Shown: in pieces, positions 35,281-44,201 of the stretch
Numbering within the stretch: the stretch's first letter is position 1
Layout of the letters: the number at the start of each line of letters is the position of its first letter
Source: Mycobacterium lehmannii
GTDB taxonomy: Bacteria; Actinomycetota; Actinomycetes; Mycobacteriales; Mycobacteriaceae
Direction of reading: 5' to 3'
Length of the DNA stretch: 64,000 nucleotides
Assembly: GCF_002245535.1 (NCBI RefSeq)
Contig: NZ_NKCN01000013.1
Span: 1 to 64,000, forward strand
The notes under the pieces: model-generated
What the model was told of the DNA's origin: nothing
Database searches by the model: none
The model's input: the letters and a program-made list of their open reading frames with translations, nothing else
Program-made: the position numbers and the translations under genes

Positions 35281-36189
35281 TTACTGATTCATCAGCGCGG
35301 TGGCCGAGAAACCCTTCTGCAAATCGCGTCCAGCAAAGTACTCCTGGAGGGTTGCCGACAGCTTCGAGGGGTCCCAGGCATCGGCCTCGGCGCTGAATTG
35401 TGCCTCGACCGTCGGCGCTGCCACCAGTGTCACCGTAGGACCGTAGACGATGAAGAGCTGACCGTTGACCCCTTCGGCCGCCGACGAGGCCAGGAAGCGC
35501 ACCAGGTTCACGACGTGGTCGGGCGACAGCGGGTCGATCTGGCCCTCGGTCAACTCCGGCGCTTCGCCGAACACGTCCGCGGTCATCGCGGTGCGGGCGC
35601 GGGGCGCGATGGCGTTGGCCCGCACACCGTAGCGTTCCAGCGCACGGGCCATCGACAGCGTCAACGCGGTGATCCCGGCCTTGGCGGCGCCGTAGTTGGC
35701 CTGCCCGACCGGCCCCACCAGCCCGGCTTCCGACGAGGTGTTGATGACCCGGCCGTAGACCTGGCCGTCGTTTTCTTTCGCTTTCGCGCGCCAGTAGGTG
35801 GCCGCGTTGCGGGTCAACAGGAAGTGCCCGCGCAGGTGCACGGCGATCACCGCATCCCAGTCCTCGTCGGACATGTTGAACAGCATGCGGTCGCGGGTGA
35901 TGCCCGCGTTGTTGACGACGATGCCGAGGCCGCCGAGTCCGTCGGCCGTTTCGACCAGTTCGTCGGCGGTCGAGCGCTCGCTGATGTCGCCCGCCACCGC
36001 GACGCCCTTGGCACCCGCCGCGGAGATCTCGTCGAGCACGTCGGACTTGTCGAGCGCGGGGGCGATGTCGTTGACGACGATCGTCGCGCCCGCCCGGGCA
36101 AGGCCGATGGCCTCCGCGCGTCCCAGCCCTGCCGCCGCGCCGGTTACCACCGCCACGCGGCCGGACAGGTCGTTGGGGTCTGTACTCAT
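35281..36189 (-). CDS. hsd4A: Hsd4A: 17-beta-hydroxysteroid / 3-hydroxyacyl-CoA dehydrogenase (SDR)
   Basis: A 302-residue SDR of the MFE-2-like type. The cofactor motif is TGAAAGLGRAEA, followed by NNAGITRDRM, an active-site Ser in INTSSEAG, and YGAAKAG (Tyr/Lys). The C-terminal third is longer than in classical SDRs, as in other Hsd4A proteins. It oxidises the hydroxyl formed during sterol side-chain beta-oxidation and also acts at C17 in studied homologues. It is co-transcribed with fdxD, 45 bases upstream. Confidence 0.9.
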   Translation of the reverse strand: MSTDPNDLSGRVAVVTGAAAGLGRAEAIGLARAGATIVVNDIAPALDKSDVLDEISAAGAKGVAVAGDISERSTADELVETADGLGGLGIVVNNAGITRDRMLFNMSDEDWDAVIAVHLRGHFLLTRNAATYWRAKAKENDGQVYGRVINTSSEAGLVGPVGQANYGAAKAGITALTLSMARALERYGVRANAIAPRARTAMTADVFGEAPELTEGQIDPLSPDHVVNLVRFLASSAAEGVNGQLFIVYGPTVTLVAAPTVEAQFSAEADAWDPSKLSATLQEYFAGRDLQKGFSATALMNQ

Positions 36190-36234
36190 GCCACTCCTCG
36201 GATGCCCGCGTGCGTCGTCAATTTATGAATACCT

Positions 36235-36426
36235 CTAGTCGCGGCGAAGCAGCGCCGCTCTCGGGCACTCCGCGATGGACTGCTCGGCCAGGTCCTCCTG
36301 GTCGGCGGGTACCGGATCGAGCTTGACCACCGCGTAATCGTCCTCGTCGAGATCGAACAGGGCGGGCGCGATTCCCACGCAAACGGCGTTGCCTTCGCAC
36401 CGGTCCCGGTCCACTTCCACCCTCAT
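36235..36426 (-). CDS. fdxD: Ferredoxin FdxD (3Fe-4S type)
   Basis: A 63-residue ferredoxin. It has CEGNAVCVGIAP and a distal ECP, so three cysteines with the second CxxC position replaced, the pattern of P450-associated 3Fe-4S ferredoxins. It begins with ATG at 36424-36426 behind GAGGAGG. It could supply electrons to the sterol P450 (CYP142) encoded in the same regulon. First gene of the fdxD-hsd4A unit, divergent from fadE26 and sharing a KstR-type operator. Confidence 0.92.
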   Translation of the reverse strand: MRVEVDRDRCEGNAVCVGIAPALFDLDEDDYAVVKLDPVPADQEDLAEQSIAECPRAALLRRD

Positions 36427-36489
36427 CACAACCTCCTCGCGGTCAAAGCTGCTCCGAGCCCAGTGTGGCACCGGCCTGGACCCCAAGAC

Positions 36490-36503
36490 TAGAACGTGTT
36501 ACA
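36490..36503. promoter_or_regulatory. KstR-type operator between fdxD and fadE26
   Basis: TAGAACGTGTTACA fits TnnAACnnGTTnnA. It sits 63 bases before fdxD and 68 before fadE26, in the centre of a divergent promoter region. On the minus strand a TAGTCT hexamer runs off its edge, a plausible -10 for fdxD-hsd4A. Confidence 0.85.
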
Positions 36504-36571
36504 ACCGGGAGGGAATCGGGGCTGGCTCCCGGTATGCCATTTCGTGCCTCTAGAGAAGTTAGGACAAGGCG

Positions 36572-37753
36572 ATGCGGATCGGCTACACCCCAGAGCAGGA
36601 AGAGCTGCGCCGCGAGCTGCGCTCCTACTTCACCAAGCTGATGACGCCCGAGCGCGCAGAGGCGCTGGCATCTAACGAGGGCGAGATGGGACGCGGCAAC
36701 GTCTACCGCGAGACCGTCGCGCAGATGGGCAAGGACGGCTGGCTGACCTTGTCCTGGCCCAAGGAGTTCGGCGGCCAGGAGCGCCCTCCCATCGACGGGT
36801 TGATCTTCAACGACGAGGCCGCGATCGCGAATGTCCCGGTGCCGTTCCTGACGATCAACAGCGTCGCGCCGACGATCATGCACTTCGGCACCGAGGAGCA
36901 GAAGAAGTTCTTTCTCCCCAAGATCGCGGCGGGGGATCTGCACTTCTCGATCGGCTACTCCGAACCCGGCGCAGGCACCGACTTGGCGTCGCTGCGCACC
37001 ACTGCGGTCCGCGACGGCGACGACTACGTCATCAACGGCCAGAAGATGTGGACGAGCCTGATCGCCTACGCGGACTACGTGTGGCTGGCCGCGCGCACCA
37101 ATCCCGAGGCCAAAAAGCACCGCGGAATCTCGATGCTGATCGTCCCCACCACCGCCGAGGGGTTCTCCTGGACGCCGGTGCACACCATGGCCGGTGTCGA
37201 CACCAGCGCCACCTATTACCAGGACGTCCGGGTGCCGGCGACCAACCTGGTCGGTGAGGAGAACGCCGGCTGGAAGCTGGTGACCAACCAGCTCAACCAC
37301 GAGCGGGTCGCACTGGTGTCCGCTCAACCGATCTTCCTGGCGCTCAACGGGGTTCGCGAGTGGGCGCAGAACACCAAGGATGTGCACGGCAAGCGGTTGA
37401 TCGACTCCGAGTGGGTGCAGCTGAACCTGGCCCGGGTGCACGCCAAGGCCGAGGTGCTCAAGCTGATCAACTGGGAACTGGCGTCCGCCGACGACGCCGC
37501 GCCCTCACCCGCGGACGCGTCGGCGGCCAAGGTGTACGGCACCGAACTGGCCACCGAGGCCTACCGCCTGCTGATGGAGGTGCTGGGCACCGCGGCCACG
37601 CTGCGTCCTGGCACGCCGGGGGCCCTGCTGCGCGGGCGGATCGAACGGATGCACCGCAGCTGCCTGATCCTGACGTTCGGCGGCGGCACGAACGAGATTC
37701 AGCGCGACATCATCGGCATGGTCGCGCTCGGCCTGCCCCGAGTGAACCGATAG
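36572..37753 (+). CDS. fadE26: Acyl-CoA dehydrogenase ChsE4 (FadE26)
   Basis: A 393-residue acyl-CoA dehydrogenase, the half of the ChsE4-ChsE5 heterotetramer that resembles normal family members. It contains YSEPGAGTDLASL, the INGQKMWTSLI strand, a catalytic-glutamate region around NHERVAL and the C-terminal FGGGTNEIQRDIIG that contacts FAD. In M. tuberculosis this pair desaturates sterol side-chain CoA thioesters. Next gene begins eight bases downstream. Confidence 0.93.
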   Translation: MRIGYTPEQEELRRELRSYFTKLMTPERAEALASNEGEMGRGNVYRETVAQMGKDGWLTLSWPKEFGGQERPPIDGLIFNDEAAIANVPVPFLTINSVAPTIMHFGTEEQKKFFLPKIAAGDLHFSIGYSEPGAGTDLASLRTTAVRDGDDYVINGQKMWTSLIAYADYVWLAARTNPEAKKHRGISMLIVPTTAEGFSWTPVHTMAGVDTSATYYQDVRVPATNLVGEENAGWKLVTNQLNHERVALVSAQPIFLALNGVREWAQNTKDVHGKRLIDSEWVQLNLARVHAKAEVLKLINWELASADDAAPSPADASAAKVYGTELATEAYRLLMEVLGTAATLRPGTPGALLRGRIERMHRSCLILTFGGGTNEIQRDIIGMVALGLPRVNR

Positions 37754-37761
37754 GACTCGAC

Positions 37762-38859
37762 ATGGACTTCAGGACAACCGAAGCGTCAGAGGATCTCGGC
37801 GGACTGGTCCGCACGATCGTCGACTCCGTCGTGACCCCCGAGCGCCAGCGCGAACTGGACCGCCTCGAGCAACGGTTCGACAAAACGCTGTGGGGCAAGC
37901 TGATCGAGGCCGACGTGCTCTCTGCTGCCGCTCCGGAGTCGGTGGGCGGCGGCGGATTCGGGGTGCTCGAACAGGTGGCGATCCTGGTCGCGCTCGGCAG
38001 GCAGTTGTCCGCGGTGCCATACCTCGAGTCGGTCGTACTGGGCGCCGGCGCGCTGGCCAGGTTCGCCCCGGAGGCACTGCAGCAGGAGTGGGCGGTGCCC
38101 GCGATCAAGGGCGACAAGGTCCTCACCGTCGCGCTCGACGGCGAGATGGGTCAGGGCCCGGTGCAGGCGCAGTCCTCCGGTGCGGGCTACCGGCTCACCG
38201 GATCCCGCACCCAGGTCCCCTACGGTCCGGTCGCCGATGCGTTCCTGATCCCCGCCGAAACGGACTCGGGCCTCAAGGTTTTCCTGGTGGCGGCCACCGA
38301 CCCCGGCGTGACGGTCGAGTCGTTGAGCACCACCGGTCACGGCAGCGTCGCTCACGTAGAACTGCAGGGCACCGAAGTCGATGCCGGCCGGGTCGTCGGC
38401 GACGGTGACGTCGCGGCGTGGCTGACCGTGCGGGCCGCGCTGGGCCGCAGCGCCTTTCAGCTCGGAGTGCTCGAACGCGCGCTGGAGCTCACCGCGGAGT
38501 ACGCCCGCGAACGCGAACAGTTCGACCGGCCGATCGGCAGCTTCCAGGCGGTGTCGTCACGACTGGCTGACGGCTACATCGACGTCAAGGCCCTGCGGTT
38601 GACCCTGACCCAGGCCGCATGGCGGCTCTCCGAAGATCTGCCCGCCGACGTCGACGTCAGCACCGCCGCGTTCTGGGCCGCGGATGCCGGCCACCGCGTC
38701 GCCCACACCACCGTGCACGTGCACGGCGGAGTCGGGATCGACATCGACCACCCTGTGCACCGATATTTCCTGGCGGCCAAGCAGACCGAGTTCGCGGTGG
38801 GCGGCGCGACGGGTCAACTGCTGCGCATCGGTCGGGAGCTGGCCGATACGCCCGCGTGA
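37762..38859 (+). CDS. fadE27: Acyl-CoA dehydrogenase ChsE5 (FadE27)
   Basis: A 365-residue acyl-CoA dehydrogenase homologue with a reduced middle domain. It retains the C-terminal helical bundle (YAREREQFDRPIGSFQAVSS) and HVHGGVGIDIDHPVHRYFLA. It lacks the consensus catalytic Glu segment, in keeping with its role as the partner of FadE26. The ATG at 37762 fits the family start; the longer frame upstream is inside fadE26. Confidence 0.93.
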   Translation: MDFRTTEASEDLGGLVRTIVDSVVTPERQRELDRLEQRFDKTLWGKLIEADVLSAAAPESVGGGGFGVLEQVAILVALGRQLSAVPYLESVVLGAGALARFAPEALQQEWAVPAIKGDKVLTVALDGEMGQGPVQAQSSGAGYRLTGSRTQVPYGPVADAFLIPAETDSGLKVFLVAATDPGVTVESLSTTGHGSVAHVELQGTEVDAGRVVGDGDVAAWLTVRAALGRSAFQLGVLERALELTAEYAREREQFDRPIGSFQAVSSRLADGYIDVKALRLTLTQAAWRLSEDLPADVDVSTAAFWAADAGHRVAHTTVHVHGGVGIDIDHPVHRYFLAAKQTEFAVGGATGQLLRIGRELADTPA

Positions 38860-38860
38860 T

Positions 38861-40366
38861 GTGAACAGGCTGCCCACGGTCGCCGAACTGCTGGCGCCGC
38901 TGGTCGACATCGACGATCGCGGAGTGCTTTTCGAGGAGACCTTCACGCCCTGGCGAGAGCACCTGCGGTACGCCGCGGCCGTCGCCGCCGCGTTGCGGGT
39001 CCGTCTCGATCCGGACCGGCCCCCTCACGTCGGGGTGCTGCTGCAGAACACGCCGTTCTTCTCGGCGGTCCTGGCCGCCGCGGGGTTGACCGGGATCGTG
39101 CCGGTCGGCCTCAACCCCGTCCGCCGGGGAGCGGCGCTGCAGCGCGACATCGCGCATGCCGATTGCCAATTGGTGCTTGCCGATTCGGGTGCGCGAGACA
39201 TCATCGACGGCATCGACCACATCGATGTCGACTCTGCCGAATGGGCGGCCGAGGTGGCGGCGTTCGCCGATGAGCCGGTCGTCGTGCGCGAGGCCGATCC
39301 CGCGGACCTGTTCATGCTGATCTACACATCGGGTACGAGCGGTGATCCGAAGGCCGTCAAATGTAGCCACGGCAAGGTCGCGGTGGCGGGAGTGACGATG
39401 ACACAGCGCTTCGACCTCGGACCCCGCGATGTCTGCTACGTGTCGATGCCCCTGTTTCACTCGAACGCGGTACTGGTCGGGTGGGCGGTGGCGCTGGCGT
39501 CACAGGGCTCTCTGGCGTTGCGCCGCAAGTTCTCCGCCTCACAGTTCCTGCCCGATGTCCGTCGCTTCGGTGCGACCTATGCGAACTACGTCGGAAAGCC
39601 GCTGTCGTATGTCCTCACGACACCCGAGCGCCCCGACGACGCGGACAATCCGTTGCGAGCCGTGTACGGCAACGAGGGTGCGCCCGCCGATGTCGAGCGG
39701 TTCGCGACGCGGTTCGGCACGGTGGTGATGGACGGCTTCGGCTCCACCGAGGGTGGTATCGCGATCGCCCGCACGCCCGACACTCCGCCCGGCTCGCTGG
39801 GCCCACTCCCGCCGGGGACCGAGATCGTCGATGTCGATACCGGCGAACCGTGCCCGCCCGGTGTCACCGGTGAGCTCGTCAACGTCTCGGACGCAGGGCG
39901 TTTCGAGGGCTATTACAACGACCCGGAGGCCGACGCGGAGCGGATGCGCGGCGGCGTGTACCACAGCGGCGACTTGGCCTACCGCGACGAGAACGGCTTC
40001 GCCTACTTCGCGGGCCGCCTCGGCGACTGGATGCGCGTGGACGGCGAAAACCTCGGCGCGGCACCGATCGAGCGGGTGCTGCTGCGGCACCCCCACGTCG
40101 TGGAGGTCGCGGTCTACGGGATACCCGCGCCGGATGTCGGTGACCAGGTGATGGCCGCGCTGACCCTCACTGAAGGTGTGGCCTTCGACGTCGATGCCTT
40201 CCGCGAATTCCTCTGCGACCAAACCGATCTCGGTCCCAAGCAGTGGCCCGCCTTCGTACGGGTCAGCACGGCGCTACCCCGCACGGAGACGTTCAAGGTG
40301 ATCAAACGGCAGCTGGCGGCCGAGGGCACCGACTGCTCCGATCCCGTGTACCCGATTTCGCGCTAG
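38861..40366 (+). CDS. fadD17: Steroid side-chain acyl-CoA ligase FadD17
   Basis: A 501-residue AMP-forming acyl-CoA synthetase. The P-loop-like motif is YTSGTSGDPKA, with later ATP and hinge motifs GFGSTEGG and YHSGDLAYRDENGFAYFAGR. In M. tuberculosis FadD17 prefers a steroid acid with a C5 side chain. Starts with GTG at 38861, two bases after the fadE27 stop. Third gene of the KstR-controlled fadE26-fadE27-fadD17 operon. Confidence 0.92.
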   Translation: MNRLPTVAELLAPLVDIDDRGVLFEETFTPWREHLRYAAAVAAALRVRLDPDRPPHVGVLLQNTPFFSAVLAAAGLTGIVPVGLNPVRRGAALQRDIAHADCQLVLADSGARDIIDGIDHIDVDSAEWAAEVAAFADEPVVVREADPADLFMLIYTSGTSGDPKAVKCSHGKVAVAGVTMTQRFDLGPRDVCYVSMPLFHSNAVLVGWAVALASQGSLALRRKFSASQFLPDVRRFGATYANYVGKPLSYVLTTPERPDDADNPLRAVYGNEGAPADVERFATRFGTVVMDGFGSTEGGIAIARTPDTPPGSLGPLPPGTEIVDVDTGEPCPPGVTGELVNVSDAGRFEGYYNDPEADAERMRGGVYHSGDLAYRDENGFAYFAGRLGDWMRVDGENLGAAPIERVLLRHPHVVEVAVYGIPAPDVGDQVMAALTLTEGVAFDVDAFREFLCDQTDLGPKQWPAFVRVSTALPRTETFKVIKRQLAAEGTDCSDPVYPISR

Positions 40367-40457
40367 CGCTGGTGGGTGACCCCTCCTGCGCCGAACGTGG
40401 CGTCGTGTCACGCAGTCCGCGAATTAGCGTGACTCGAGCCCACGCTCGGCCGGGAAG

Positions 40458-41588
40458 CTAGTTTCCGCGGATGCCGTCGAGCCGGCGCGTGGCCTCCTCG
40501 AAGCCCTCCACCAACTCGGCGATGATGTCGGCGACCGGGCGAATCTCGTTCATCCGCCCCACGATCTGGCCGACCGGCATTGCCACGGTGTCGGGGTTGT
40601 CCGACTCGTTCATGCGCTGATGCGCCTCGCTGACGAGGATGTTCTGCAGCGGCATCGGCAACGGCTCGGGAGCGTCGGGCGCATCCCAGGCGTCGGTCCA
40701 TTTCGTCTTGAGCAGACGGGCGGGCTTGCCGGTGTAGATCCGCCGGCGCACGGTGTCGGCCGACGTCGCCCGCAGTAGCCCCTCCTGGATCGTCGAGATG
40801 CCGCCGGGCTTGCGGTGGCCGAGGTCGTACTCGGCCGCCGTCAGGAACGCCGAACCCATCCACACCCCGGAAGCGCCGAGCGCCAGCGCCGCGGCCACCT
40901 GCCTGCCGGTGCCGATACCGCCGGCGGCCAACACCGGGGCCTTACCGCCAAGCGCGTCAACGATTTCCGGCCACAGCACCATCGAGCCGATCTCACCGGT
41001 GTGGCCGCCGGCCTCATGCCCCTGCGCCACCACGATGTCGACGCCGTTGTCCACATGGCGCTGCGCGTGCTTGGCGCTGCCGGCCAGGGCCGCGACCGGG
41101 ACTCCCGCGGTGTGCACCTGGTCGATGACGTCCTTCGGCGGCGAGCCGAGCGCGTTGGCGATCAGCTTGATCGGATGCTTGAGCGCCACCTCGACGTGCG
41201 AGCGCGCCACGGAGTGCAGCCAGCCGAGGACGCCCTCGTTACGGTCCCCGTCCTCCGGCAGCGGCGGAACCCCGAGATCGGCGAGCGTCTTGTCGACGAA
41301 GTCGCGATGGCTCTGCGGGATCAGCTTGTTGATGTCGACCGCCGTGCCCTCCTGGGGCACCTTGGCGGGCATCACCACGTCGACGCCGTAGGGCTTGCCG
41401 TCGGTGTTCTCGTCCATCCAGCAGAGCACGTCTTCGAGATCGTCTGCCGAGTTGAACCGCACGCAGCCCAGCACGCCCAAACCGCCCGCCTTGCTGACAG
41501 CTGCGGCGACCTTCTCCGATGGCGTGAAGACGAAGATCGGGTAGTCGATGCCGAACCGACCGCACAGCTCGGTGCGCATTCCCGTCAC
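40458..41588 (-). CDS. Nitronate monooxygenase-like FMN enzyme (NPD family)
   Basis: A 376-residue TIM-barrel flavoprotein of the 2-nitropropane dioxygenase/nitronate monooxygenase family. FMN-contact segments are AQGHEAGGHTGEIGSM and AAGGIGTGRQVAAALALGA. The start is a GTG at 41588 overlapping the fadD19 stop (GTGA), or the ATG nine bases on. Tight coupling to fadD19 suggests a redox step on a steroid acyl-CoA or the removal of a toxic by-product. I do not recall this gene at this place in M. tuberculosis. Confidence 0.85.
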   Translation of the reverse strand: MTGMRTELCGRFGIDYPIFVFTPSEKVAAAVSKAGGLGVLGCVRFNSADDLEDVLCWMDENTDGKPYGVDVVMPAKVPQEGTAVDINKLIPQSHRDFVDKTLADLGVPPLPEDGDRNEGVLGWLHSVARSHVEVALKHPIKLIANALGSPPKDVIDQVHTAGVPVAALAGSAKHAQRHVDNGVDIVVAQGHEAGGHTGEIGSMVLWPEIVDALGGKAPVLAAGGIGTGRQVAAALALGASGVWMGSAFLTAAEYDLGHRKPGGISTIQEGLLRATSADTVRRRIYTGKPARLLKTKWTDAWDAPDAPEPLPMPLQNILVSEAHQRMNESDNPDTVAMPVGQIVGRMNEIRPVADIIAELVEGFEEATRRLDGIRGN

Positions 41589-43237
41589 GACGCCGACCCC
41601 ACATGGTTGGCGTGCACCTCGTCGGCGGGGCGCTCTTCGGTGACGTCCTTGGCCCAGCGGTAGTCCGGCTTACCGGCCGGCGTGCGGTGAATGTCGTCGA
41701 CCCACCAGATCTTGCGCGGCACCTTGTATCCCGCGATCTCCCGGCGGATGAACGTGTCGAGCTCGGCCAGCGTCGGGTTGGTGCCAGGGCGGCGGTGCAC
41801 GACGGCTGCGACGCACTGGCCGTAGCGCTCGTCGGGCACGCCGACCACGAGCGCGTCGAACACGTCGGGATGACCCTTGAGCGCGGCCTCGACCTCTTCG
41901 GGGTAGATCTTCTCGCCGCCGCTGTTGATCGACTGCGAGCCTCGCCCGAGCATCGTGACGGTGCCGTCGGCCTCGACCTCGGCGTAGTCACCCGGGATGG
42001 CGTAGCGAATCCCGTTGAACGTCTTGAACGTTTCCGCCGTCTTCTTCTCGTCCTTGTAGTACCCGACCGGGATGTTGCCCTTCTTCGCGATCAACCCGCG
42101 CACACCCGATCCCGGCTTGACCTCGTTGCCGTCCTCATCGAGGACGACGGTGCGGTGGTCGATCGTGACCCGCGGCCCGCCGGTGTGCGACTGCCCCTTG
42201 GCCACGATGCTGGTGCCGCCGAAGCCGGTCTCCGAGGATCCGATCGAATCGGTGATCACCCGGTTGGGCAGCAGTTCGAGGAACTTCTCCTTGATGCTGG
42301 TGGAGAACAGTGCGGCTGTGCTCGCGAGCAGGAACAACGCCGACAGGTCGGGCTCCCGACCGGCGTCGTGCAGTTTGGTCAGCGCGTCGAGCAGCGGGCG
42401 GGCCATCGCATCGCCGGTGAAGAACAGCAGGTTCACCTTGTGCTTCTCGATGGTCTGCCAGACCTCGTCGGCGTCGAATTCCGGTGCCAGCACCGTGGTT
42501 TGACCGGAGAACAACGACATCCAGGTCGCCGATTGGGTGGCGCCGTGGATCATCGGCGGAATCGGGTAGCGGATCATCGGCGGGTTCTCTGCGGCCGCCT
42601 TCGCCAGGTCGTACTCGTCCTTGACGAACTCGCCGGTGGCGAAGTCGGTGCCGCCGAACAACACCCGGTAGATGTCCTCATGACGCCACATCACGCCCTT
42701 GGGGAAACCGGTGGTGCCGCCGGTGTAGAGCAGATAGATGTCGTCCTCGCTGCGCGGACCGAAATCACGCTCGGGCGAACTCTGTCCGAGAGCGGAGTAG
42801 AACTCGACGCCGCCGTAACGCTCGAAGTCGTCATCGCTGCCGTCCTCCACCACCAGGACGGTCTTCACGGCAGGCGTCTCGGGAAGCACGTTCGCGACGC
42901 GGTCGGCGTAGCGGCGCTCGTGTACCAGCGCGACCATGTCGGAGTTCTCGAACAGGTACTTCAGCTCGCCCTCGACGTAGCGGAAGTTGACGTTGACCAG
43001 GATGGCGCCGGCCTTGACGATGCCCAGCATCGCAACGACGATCTCGTTGCGGTTGCGGCAGTACAGGCCGACCTTGTCGTCCTTCTTGACGCCCTGGTCG
43101 ATGAGGTAGTGGGCCAACCGGTTGGCCTGCTCCTCCAACTGGGCGTACGTCAACTGGTCGTCGCCGCAGATGAGGGCGACACGGTCTGGCACGGCGTCGA
43201 TGGCGTGCTCGGCGAGATCGGCAATGTTCAGGGCCAC
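41585..43237 (-). CDS. fadD19: Steroid side-chain acyl-CoA ligase FadD19
   Basis: A 550-residue AMP-forming ligase. Motifs: YTGGTTGFPKGVMWRHED, SSETGFGGT, and the C-terminal SGGEKIYPEEVEAALKGHPD. In M. tuberculosis FadD19 activates the C26 acid (C8 side chain) of 3-oxo-cholestenoate, and homologues serve C24-branched sterols. The start is GTG at 43237; the frame can be extended far upstream, but only through echA19 antisense. It lies 11 bases from a KstR-type operator whose edge holds a TAGTTT -10, so a leaderless message is likely. Confidence 0.94.
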   Translation of the reverse strand: MALNIADLAEHAIDAVPDRVALICGDDQLTYAQLEEQANRLAHYLIDQGVKKDDKVGLYCRNRNEIVVAMLGIVKAGAILVNVNFRYVEGELKYLFENSDMVALVHERRYADRVANVLPETPAVKTVLVVEDGSDDDFERYGGVEFYSALGQSSPERDFGPRSEDDIYLLYTGGTTGFPKGVMWRHEDIYRVLFGGTDFATGEFVKDEYDLAKAAAENPPMIRYPIPPMIHGATQSATWMSLFSGQTTVLAPEFDADEVWQTIEKHKVNLLFFTGDAMARPLLDALTKLHDAGREPDLSALFLLASTAALFSTSIKEKFLELLPNRVITDSIGSSETGFGGTSIVAKGQSHTGGPRVTIDHRTVVLDEDGNEVKPGSGVRGLIAKKGNIPVGYYKDEKKTAETFKTFNGIRYAIPGDYAEVEADGTVTMLGRGSQSINSGGEKIYPEEVEAALKGHPDVFDALVVGVPDERYGQCVAAVVHRRPGTNPTLAELDTFIRREIAGYKVPRKIWWVDDIHRTPAGKPDYRWAKDVTEERPADEVHANHVGSAS

Positions 43238-43248
43238 GAGACCTAAAC

Positions 43249-43262
43249 TAGAACGTGTTACA
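43249..43262. promoter_or_regulatory. KstR-type operator between fadD19 and echA19
   Basis: TAGAACGTGTTACA fits the consensus. Minus strand: TAGTTT overlaps its edge and ends seven bases before the fadD19 GTG. Plus strand: TACATT overlaps the other edge, a -10 for echA19. One operator therefore covers both divergent promoters. Confidence 0.88.
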
Positions 43263-43306
43263 TTTCCAGACAAGTCTGTGGCATCGACGCTGGAAGGCGA
43301 ACCCTC

Positions 43307-44107
43307 GTGAGTGATCCCCAGAAGGGCCCCGACGCCCTCATTGAGCAGCGCGGACACACCCTGATCCTGACGCTGAACCGGCCCGAGGCACGCAATGCGC
43401 TCTCGACCGAGATGCTCTCGATCATGGTGGACGCCTGGGACCGCGTCGACAACGATCCCGAGATCCGCACCTGCATCCTGACCGGCGCCGGCGGCTACTT
43501 CTGCGCGGGTATGGACCTCAAGGCGGCCACGGCCAAGCCGCCCGGCGACTCGTTCTCCGACGGCAGCTACGACCCGTCGCGCATCGACGCGCTGCTGAAG
43601 GGCCGCCGACTGACCAAACCGCTGATCGCCGCCGTCGAGGGCCCGGCCATCGCGGGCGGCACCGAGATCCTGCAGGGCACCGACATCCGCATCGCGGGCG
43701 AGAGCGCCAAGTTCGGCATCTCCGAGGCGAAGTGGAGCCTGTATCCGATGGGCGGATCGGCGGTGCGCCTGGTGCGCCAGATTCCGTACACCATCGCGTG
43801 TGATCTGCTGTTGACGGGCAGGCACATCACCGCCGCCGAGGCCAAGGAGTACGGGCTGATCGGCTATGTGGTGCCCGACGGCTCCGCGCTGGACAAGGCG
43901 CTGGAGATCGCCGAGGTGATCAACAACAACGGGCCGCTGGCCGTGCAGGCGATCCTGAAAACCATCCGCGAGACCGAGGGCATGCACGAGAACGAGGCGT
44001 TCAAGCCCGACACCGCCAACGGCATCCCGGTGTTCTTGAGCGAGGACGCCAAGGAGGGCCCGCGGGCGTTCAAGGAGAAGCGCGCCCCGAACTTCCAGAT
44101 GAAGTAG
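43307..44107 (+). CDS. echA19: Steroid enoyl-CoA hydratase EchA19
   Basis: A 266-residue crotonase. Oxyanion-hole segments [15 protein letters not shown] and [21 protein letters not shown], with [14 protein letters not shown] carrying the catalytic Glu. In M. tuberculosis EchA19 hydrates steroid side-chain enoyl-CoAs made by the FadE26/FadE27 enzyme. GTG start at 43307. Divergent from fadD19 under a shared KstR-type operator. The gene that follows echA19 in M. tuberculosis (Rv3517) is absent here. Confidence 0.93.
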   Translation: MSDPQKGPDALIEQRGHTLILTLNRPEARNALSTEMLSIMVDAWDRVDNDPEIRTCILTGAGGYFCAGMDLKAATAKPPGDSFSDGSYDPSRIDALLKGRRLTKPLIAAVEGPAIAGGTEILQGTDIRIAGESAKFGISEAKWSLYPMGGSAVRLVRQIPYTIACDLLLTGRHITAAEAKEYGLIGYVVPDGSALDKALEIAEVINNNGPLAVQAILKTIRETEGMHENEAFKPDTANGIPVFLSEDAKEGPRAFKEKRAPNFQMK

Positions 44108-44139
44108 GACCGCAGCGCCCCCCGCGCCCTCGCTCGTTC

Positions 44140-44185
44140 GTGAAACCTGCGACGGTTTCGGTCGGATTTCCGTCGCTCGTTTCAC
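44140..44185. terminator. Long hairpin between convergent echA19 and cyp142
   Basis: GTGAAAC (44140-44146) pairs with GTTTCAC (44179-44185), and inside it GCGACGG (44149-44155) pairs with CCGTCGC (44170-44176). A 2x2 mismatch separates the stems and the loop has 14 bases. The position in the 94-base gap between two convergent genes fits a bidirectional terminator. No clean T-tract is present. Confidence 0.65.
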
Positions 44186-44201
44186 AATCGGCGCAATGGG
44201 A

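Noticed and set aside
41603..43246. 547-residue open frame antisense to fadD19
   Set aside because: It is a long shadow frame typical of GC-rich DNA. Its composition is unlike a protein, and fadD19 on the other strand has all ligase motifs.
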